A stretch of DNA of 9,177 nucleotides from Bacillota bacterium. GTDB lineage: Bacteria; Bacillota_I; Bacilli_A; RF39; UBA660. Both the position numbers and the translations under genes were made by a program. The DNA is taken from contig QAMK01000006.1 of NCBI GenBank assembly GCA_003149915.1, positions 1 through 9,177 on the forward strand, in the 5' to 3' direction. Numbering within the stretch: the stretch's first letter is position 1; every line of letters starts with the position of its first letter. Under the pieces are notes generated by a model. That model did no database searches and was not told the DNA's origin. It saw only the letters and a list, made by a program, of their open reading frames with translations. Of this stretch, positions 5,840 to 9,177 are shown piece after piece.

Positions 5840-5863
5840 AAAAAAAAGAATCTATGTAGATTC
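5840..5863 (-). terminator. Intrinsic terminator of the J-domain operon
   Basis: GAATCT-ACAT-AGATTC on the minus strand followed by eight Ts. It overlaps the TAG of the last operon gene (5854-5852) and ends 26 bp before the SDR start codon. No clear promoter is visible between it and the SDR gene, so some readthrough may feed SDR. Confidence 0.82.
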
Positions 5864-6751
5864 CTTATCACTTTGCTTTGGTTTTGAAATACTCTTTTGC
5901 AACACTTTAGGATGAGAAGATTCCTGTGAGACTTCTTTTGTATCGTCTCTAGTCGAAGTATCAGTCACCTGTTCTGATTTTTCTTTCGTCTTATCATCCA
6001 AAGCAGAATCTGATTCTAGCAATTTATGAATCGAATCTTGACATTGATCGATATTATTTTTAGCACATTCCAATCCTATTTTATTTAGCATAGCATTCTT
6101 ACGAGCAAGTGCATCCACTGCTGCTAGCTGGGCAATTTGATCCAATATTTGCTCTAGATGTTTTTCTGATTGATCAGTTTGACTTTTATTCTGAGCAAAC
6201 TCTTGAAAAAAGAATTTTCCTTTCATAGCATAGAAAACTTCAGAAAAAATTCCTGTGAGAAACGCAAGAGAATACAAACTTCTAAGAACTGGAACTGTCA
6301 TAATAACAGCCAAAGAACCAAATATGATTCCAAAATAAATTGGTTCTCCTACTTTCGGATACTTACGTAAGAACTTTTTTGCCCATCTTCCAAATGGCCT
6401 CATAAAATGAGGGAGGATCGTATCAACTGCCTTATCAGAACTTTCTTTATACTTTTGAAATGTACTTTCATAATCCTGTTGCAATTGTACTTTGTATTTT
6501 TCATGTTCTTCTAACTGATTATCTAAATTTTTTCTTTGTGTTTTCAAGGTATGCATAGTCTTTTTATACTGTTCTAACAAAGAACGGTAATAAATTAACT
6601 TTTCTTTTTTCTCCTCATCAGATGAAATACCATCAAACTTTTGTGGTGGCTCTAAATGAAGTGTAGAAATATATTCATTGTATTCTTTTTCTGTAATAAT
6701 AAGATTCTCAACAGTTCTCTTGATATCTTTTAAAAAACTTATAGAGTTCAT
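5852..6751 (-). CDS. Coiled-coil protein with hydrophobic hairpin, J-less partner of the J-domain protein (299 aa)
   Basis: Architecture: helical N-terminus; coiled coil about 45-110; proline-marked amphipathic linker (P114, P119, P132); two short hydrophobic segments (about 138-153 and 155-176) split by P154, fitting a membrane hairpin with both ends in the cytoplasm; a second coiled coil at about 190-247; and a disordered Ser/Thr/Lys/Glu tail to 299. The plan, and the spacing of four prolines without gaps (offset 50 residues), repeat those of the J-domain protein two genes upstream, but there is no J-domain or HPD. Overall identity is low. It starts 17 bp after the preceding gene with a modest GAGG ribosome site and is the last gene of the operon. 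Role unknown; a structural partner or hetero-oligomer subunit is my inference. Confidence 0.75.
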   Translation of the reverse strand: MNSISFLKDIKRTVENLIITEKEYNEYISTLHLEPPQKFDGISSDEEKKEKLIYYRSLLEQYKKTMHTLKTQRKNLDNQLEEHEKYKVQLQQDYESTFQKYKESSDKAVDTILPHFMRPFGRWAKKFLRKYPKVGEPIYFGIIFGSLAVIMTVPVLRSLYSLAFLTGIFSEVFYAMKGKFFFQEFAQNKSQTDQSEKHLEQILDQIAQLAAVDALARKNAMLNKIGLECAKNNIDQCQDSIHKLLESDSALDDKTKEKSEQVTDTSTRDDTKEVSQESSHPKVLQKSISKPKQSDKEST

Positions 6752-6768
6752 AATCTATCTCGCCTCAA

Positions 6769-7650
6769 TTACACTTCATCAAAGGATACAATATCCTGAT
6801 AAATCTCCATAATATTCGTAACGATTTCATCATTTTGATAATATTCTTTCAAAATTTTAACAGCATCGAAGTTACTTTTTGTCATCTTGCTCTTCTTCAT
6901 AATCTGTTCGATCTTTTCCATCGATTTCTCTATACTTTGCAAATCTGTAAGCGGTATAGAAGAAGGAATTTGCATCACTCCGTAAGTACTTTGCTTTCTA
7001 CCAAAGAATCGTTCCCTAACATAACGTACAACGGGTGGATGTTGATAATTTTCATACACCATCATCGCATAGAAAAGAGGAACTAACTGTTTATTTTTAA
7101 ACTTTGTTACCTCATCATGATATTTCATTTTTAATTTTGCGTAACTAGTTACGACATACTCTTTCTTTTTGGCAAACGTAGTCGTCGATTCTTTCATAAA
7201 ATCCAAACGAACTTGGTCCTTGAATAAAAGATACAAGAACAGAATAATCAGTAACCAAACGACCGTTTTCATTTCATTTGCATCTGGAAATACCGTTTCT
7301 ACTTTAGAAAGGAAAGAAACATCTAATAAATATGCCAAAAGAATTGTAATGGCAAAAATCATAAGATACGCTTTGCGATTAACAAAAGATTCTCTCTCCC
7401 AAACATAATGCAAATAAATGAATCGATAGATTGCTTCAAAAAAGACAACCAAGAAAATATTTTGGGTAAAATAAGAAAGTCCTAAAAGTCCTAACATACC
7501 AGTAACGAGAACCAAATAAATTAAAGAACAGCCAATATGAGCTAAATTGATTTCGAAAGACGTTCCATTCTTTTTTTGTTCAAACCAATTTAATAGAAAA
7601 AATAACGGAACTGCTAAAATCAAATCAAATAAAATTACAGTAAACTCCAT
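6769..7650 (-). CDS. Five-helix membrane protein with lytic-transglycosylase-like C-terminal domain (293 aa)
   Basis: Hydrophobic segments lie at about 3-20, 38-60, 63-80, 94-114 and 129-144, followed by a soluble domain to 293. Within it, FYAMMVYENYQHPPVVRY (E200) and, 24 residues later, STYGVMQIP (G224-Q227), then PLTDLQSIEKS, recall the catalytic Glu and G-L-M-Q block of SLT-type, lysozyme-fold transglycosylases, which cleave peptidoglycan glycan strands. This is a motif-level match only. Charges (R/K in the 80-94 loop and after 144; acidic 109-128 loop) put the C-terminal domain in the cytoplasm by the positive-inside rule, which does not fit a wall-cleaving role. It starts two bases after the J-domain gene's stop, with its ribosome site (GAGGAG) inside that gene's end, so the two are translationally coupled. 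Confidence 0.7.
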   Translation of the reverse strand: MEFTVILFDLILAVPLFFLLNWFEQKKNGTSFEINLAHIGCSLIYLVLVTGMLGLLGLSYFTQNIFLVVFFEAIYRFIYLHYVWERESFVNRKAYLMIFAITILLAYLLDVSFLSKVETVFPDANEMKTVVWLLIILFLYLLFKDQVRLDFMKESTTTFAKKKEYVVTSYAKLKMKYHDEVTKFKNKQLVPLFYAMMVYENYQHPPVVRYVRERFFGRKQSTYGVMQIPSSIPLTDLQSIEKSMEKIEQIMKKSKMTKSNFDAVKILKEYYQNDEIVTNIMEIYQDIVSFDEV

Positions 7651-7652
7651 AC

Positions 7653-8675
7653 TTATTTATCTCCTCTCTCATTTCTCTTCTTTTGATAAGTTTTAGGTTC
7701 TGAGGAAGAATGCTGGGAAGCGTTTGGCTCCTCTTTCGCCTCTTCTCTTTGCTGATTGCCAGAAGTATGAAAACTTTGTTTTTTCTGCTTCAAAAACGCA
7801 AGGTTTTGATCGCATGATTGCATCAAATTAGATGCTTGTTCTTTTTGAAATTTTACAAATCTACGATGCTTTTGATAGGATGCAATTTGAGAAGAAACAA
7901 AATTGCTACGTTCACCAATCGATAAGAACTGATACTTGGTTCTAGTTAAATTTTCACGTGCTGTTCGATATCGATGCCATACCGATTGATGAGAAAGTCC
8001 TAACATCCCTTCTAAAGCAAGGCCAGTGATACCATACCAGCAAGTACCTACCAACATAGACACAGGATTAGCAAGTGTACCCAAACCGATGCACGCCATA
8101 ACGGCAAAAGAAGTCAACTGAGTTAACTTAGGATGATGTTTTTTACCATATTGATAAACATCGTAAATAGGTAACAAAATCGATGGCACAAATGATCGTT
8201 CTAATTTTTGGTTTAAGTCAAAAAGTGCAGTTTGATATTGTTGTAACTCTTGGTGCAATAAGTCGAGTTGTTGTTGCAACCGCAAAATTTCTTCTTCGTA
8301 TCTCAAAACCAAAGATTGATAATATAAAAATGCATTTTGACACTCTACCTTTTTTTGTTCAAAATAGTGAATTGCCGCATCTACTTCTGCCTCTGTTTCA
8401 AAATGCTGATGATATCCTTCTTCAGTAGTCTGTGACGAATCATAGTTCGAATGTTCTGTTCGTCTAGAAGAAGTAGAAGATTTTATCGTTCCTTTCTCTA
8501 TATCGCGAAAAGCATTGCTAGCGGCTTTGAAAATGTCCTCATCCACTCCAGGATTAGAGTCAGGATGATATTTTTTGGAAAGTTCACGATACAGTTTCTT
8601 TCTTTTTTCATCATCTTGACAAGCTAAAAATTCCTGAACAAATTGTTGATAATATTCTTGATAATGGTTCATCAT
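7653..8675 (-). CDS. Membrane-hairpin J-domain (DnaJ-type) co-chaperone, type III (340 aa)
   Basis: Residues about 4-62 form a J-domain, with LYRELSKKYHPDSNPG holding the HPD motif (H37-D39) that stimulates DnaK ATPase, then FKAASNAFRDIEKG as the final helix. A Ser/Thr-rich linker (63-85) leads to a long coiled coil (about 95-162), a proline-bearing linker (P164, P169, P182), two short hydrophobic segments (about 188-203 and 205-226) split by P204, a second helical region (about 235-300) and a charged, Ser/Lys/Glu-rich tail. There are no Gly/Phe, zinc-finger or CTD modules of true DnaJ, so it is a specialised J-protein that brings DnaK to a membrane client. ATG at 8675 has AAGGGGG five bases upstream; an adjacent second ATG is equally possible. 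First gene of a three-gene operon. Confidence 0.85.
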   Translation of the reverse strand: MMNHYQEYYQQFVQEFLACQDDEKRKKLYRELSKKYHPDSNPGVDEDIFKAASNAFRDIEKGTIKSSTSSRRTEHSNYDSSQTTEEGYHQHFETEAEVDAAIHYFEQKKVECQNAFLYYQSLVLRYEEEILRLQQQLDLLHQELQQYQTALFDLNQKLERSFVPSILLPIYDVYQYGKKHHPKLTQLTSFAVMACIGLGTLANPVSMLVGTCWYGITGLALEGMLGLSHQSVWHRYRTARENLTRTKYQFLSIGERSNFVSSQIASYQKHRRFVKFQKEQASNLMQSCDQNLAFLKQKKQSFHTSGNQQREEAKEEPNASQHSSSEPKTYQKKRNERGDK

Positions 8676-8699
8676 ACCAGCCCCCTTAAAACAGGCCTT

Positions 8700-8728
8700 A
8701 TTATATCACAACTGTCTAAAATATGCAA
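8700..8728 (-). promoter_or_regulatory. Promoter of the J-domain operon
   Basis: Minus strand: TTGCAT (8728-8723), 17 bp, then TGA-TATAAT (extended -10, hexamer 8705-8700). No CIRCE- or CtsR-like heat-shock operator is visible around it, so control looks like plain sigma-A. Confidence 0.8.
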
Positions 8729-8759
8729 ATCAAATAAAAAAGAATGTTACTTAAAGAGA

Positions 8760-8801
8760 TAAATGCAACTTATTCTCTAAAGATTTTAAAACTTGCATTT
8801 A
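8760..8801. repeat. 9-bp inverted repeat upstream of transposase gene
   Basis: TAAATGCAA (8760-8768) and TTGCATTTA (8793-8801) enclose 24 bp. It may be part of the left end of the insertion sequence or a binding site near the transposase promoter. The true IS terminus cannot be set without the right end. Confidence 0.35.
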
Positions 8802-8821
8802 ATGTTTGAAAGCGCTTTAAT
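8793..8821 (+). promoter_or_regulatory. Candidate transposase promoter overlapped by a cre-like palindrome
   Basis: TTGCAT (8793-8798), 17 bp, TTTAAT (8816-8821) forms a modest promoter. TGAAAGCGCTTTAA at 8807-8820 matches the CcpA cre consensus TGWAARCGYTWNCW at 13 of 14 positions and covers the spacer and most of the -10, where a bound repressor would block initiation. Function is inferred. Confidence 0.45.
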
Positions 8822-8865
8822 AACTAAACGTCAATTGTTTTCTTTAAGGTGATAAACAGAAAGGT

Positions 8866-9177
8866 ATGAAAGCAATGAAAAAAGAAAGATTAACAATCGA
8901 AAATCGTATTTTGATTGAAGAATTGTTAAGACAAAATTATAAATTAAAAGATATTGCAAGAGCAATTAATGTCTCTCCATCAACTATTTCTAGAGAAATA
9001 AAAAACAGAAGATTAGGAAATGAAAAATTAGAAATCTGTTTAAAGACAAATAGATATCCTTTCGTCTGTTATAATTGTCCTAAAAAAGTTCACTGTTACA
9101 AAAAGAAATATTACTACAATTTTAAAGAAGCTCAAAAAGACTACGAAAAGAAAATGAAATATTCAAGAATTGGAATC
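8866..9177 (+). mobile_element. Left part of an IS30-like insertion sequence
   Basis: Marked by the transposase gene, with the ATG at 8866 as the outermost possible coding start. The left inverted repeat probably lies between about 8740 and 8805, but I cannot define its edge or a target duplication without the other end. Confidence 0.6.
8875..9177 (+). CDS. IS30-family transposase, N-terminal part, cut by window edge
   Basis: The first 101 codons are present without interruption; the gene continues past 9177. Residues 5-43 are a helix-turn-helix (RLTIENRILIEELLRQNYKL, DIARAINVSPSTISREIKNR) typical of IS30 transposases, which use it to bind the terminal repeats. A cysteine cluster follows (CYNCPKKVHC; C65, C68, C74), then YY...A...Y...SRIGI, a pattern found in Firmicutes IS30-like enzymes. 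The DDE catalytic domain lies outside the window, so intactness is unknown. ATG at 8875 is preferred because AGAAAGG is ten bases upstream; the in-frame ATG at 8866 is only one base from it. It is divergent from the J-domain operon, with about 200 bp between the start codons. Confidence 0.88.
   Translation, partial: MKKERLTIENRILIEELLRQNYKLKDIARAINVSPSTISREIKNRRLGNEKLEICLKTNRYPFVCYNCPKKVHCYKKKYYYNFKEAQKDYEKKMKYSRIGI

Noticed and set aside
5815..5871. Longer N-terminus of the SDR (19 extra residues)
   Set aside because: It would be encoded across the upstream terminator and the ribosome site, and it precedes the canonical MTVLITGAASG opening.
6170..8428. Plus-strand frames at 6170-6370, 6835-7086, 7169-7408 and 8183-8428
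   Set aside because: All are antisense to the J-domain operon genes, whose domains, ribosome sites and spacing are coherent.
1..9177. CRISPR array, phage attachment site or riboswitch
   Set aside because: No regularly spaced repeats, integrase or att-like duplication at the tRNA, and all leaders are too short or featureless for a known riboswitch.

Overview
The window is AT-rich DNA of a low-GC Bacillota (Firmicutes). The evidence is the Bacillus-type elongator tRNA-Met with encoded CCA, G-rich Shine-Dalgarno sites (GGAG, GGTGA, GGGGG), several TTG start codons, TGn-TATAAT extended -10 promoters and hairpin-plus-T-run terminators. All complete genes end in TAA or TAG and none needs TGA read as Trp. 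A gut lineage such as the Erysipelotrichales/Coprobacillaceae is a guess from style only. There are 12 protein genes (two cut by the window edges), one tRNA and one decayed gene. All lie on the minus strand except the HIT gene and the IS30-type transposase at the right end.

Layout. Bases 1-1287 (minus): an XRE-type regulator with a four-helix membrane domain, then a 71-residue glycine-rich membrane peptide, then the N-terminal 77 residues of a maltose/NodL-type sugar O-acetyltransferase that starts at TTG and leaves the window at base 1. Bases 1405-1600: tRNA-Met(CAU) with its promoter and one or two terminators. Bases 1673-2483: a 94-residue unknown protein followed by a decayed gene with an in-frame TAA and ATA where a start codon should be. 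Bases 2582-3302: a 220-residue helical unknown behind a perfect-consensus sigma-A promoter. Bases 3409-4997: a HIT-family hydrolase (plus) convergent with a GT-C type membrane glycosyltransferase (minus). Their ends share a 30-bp perfect palindrome that encodes the last residues of both proteins and looks like a shared terminator. Bases 5059-5814: a classical short-chain dehydrogenase.

Bases 5840-8728 hold the most interesting unit, a three-gene minus-strand operon with its own promoter and terminator. It encodes (i) a membrane-hairpin J-domain protein, (ii) a five-helix membrane protein whose C-terminal domain carries a lytic-transglycosylase-like Glu ... GVMQ signature, and (iii) a protein with the same coiled-coil / proline-marked hydrophobic hairpin / coiled-coil / charged-tail plan as the first but without the J-domain. 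I infer that these form one membrane complex, with the J-domain recruiting DnaK. I do not recognise it as a named system.

Bases 8760-9177: the start of an IS30-family transposase behind a promoter-like segment with a near-consensus CcpA cre palindrome. The gene runs out of the window.
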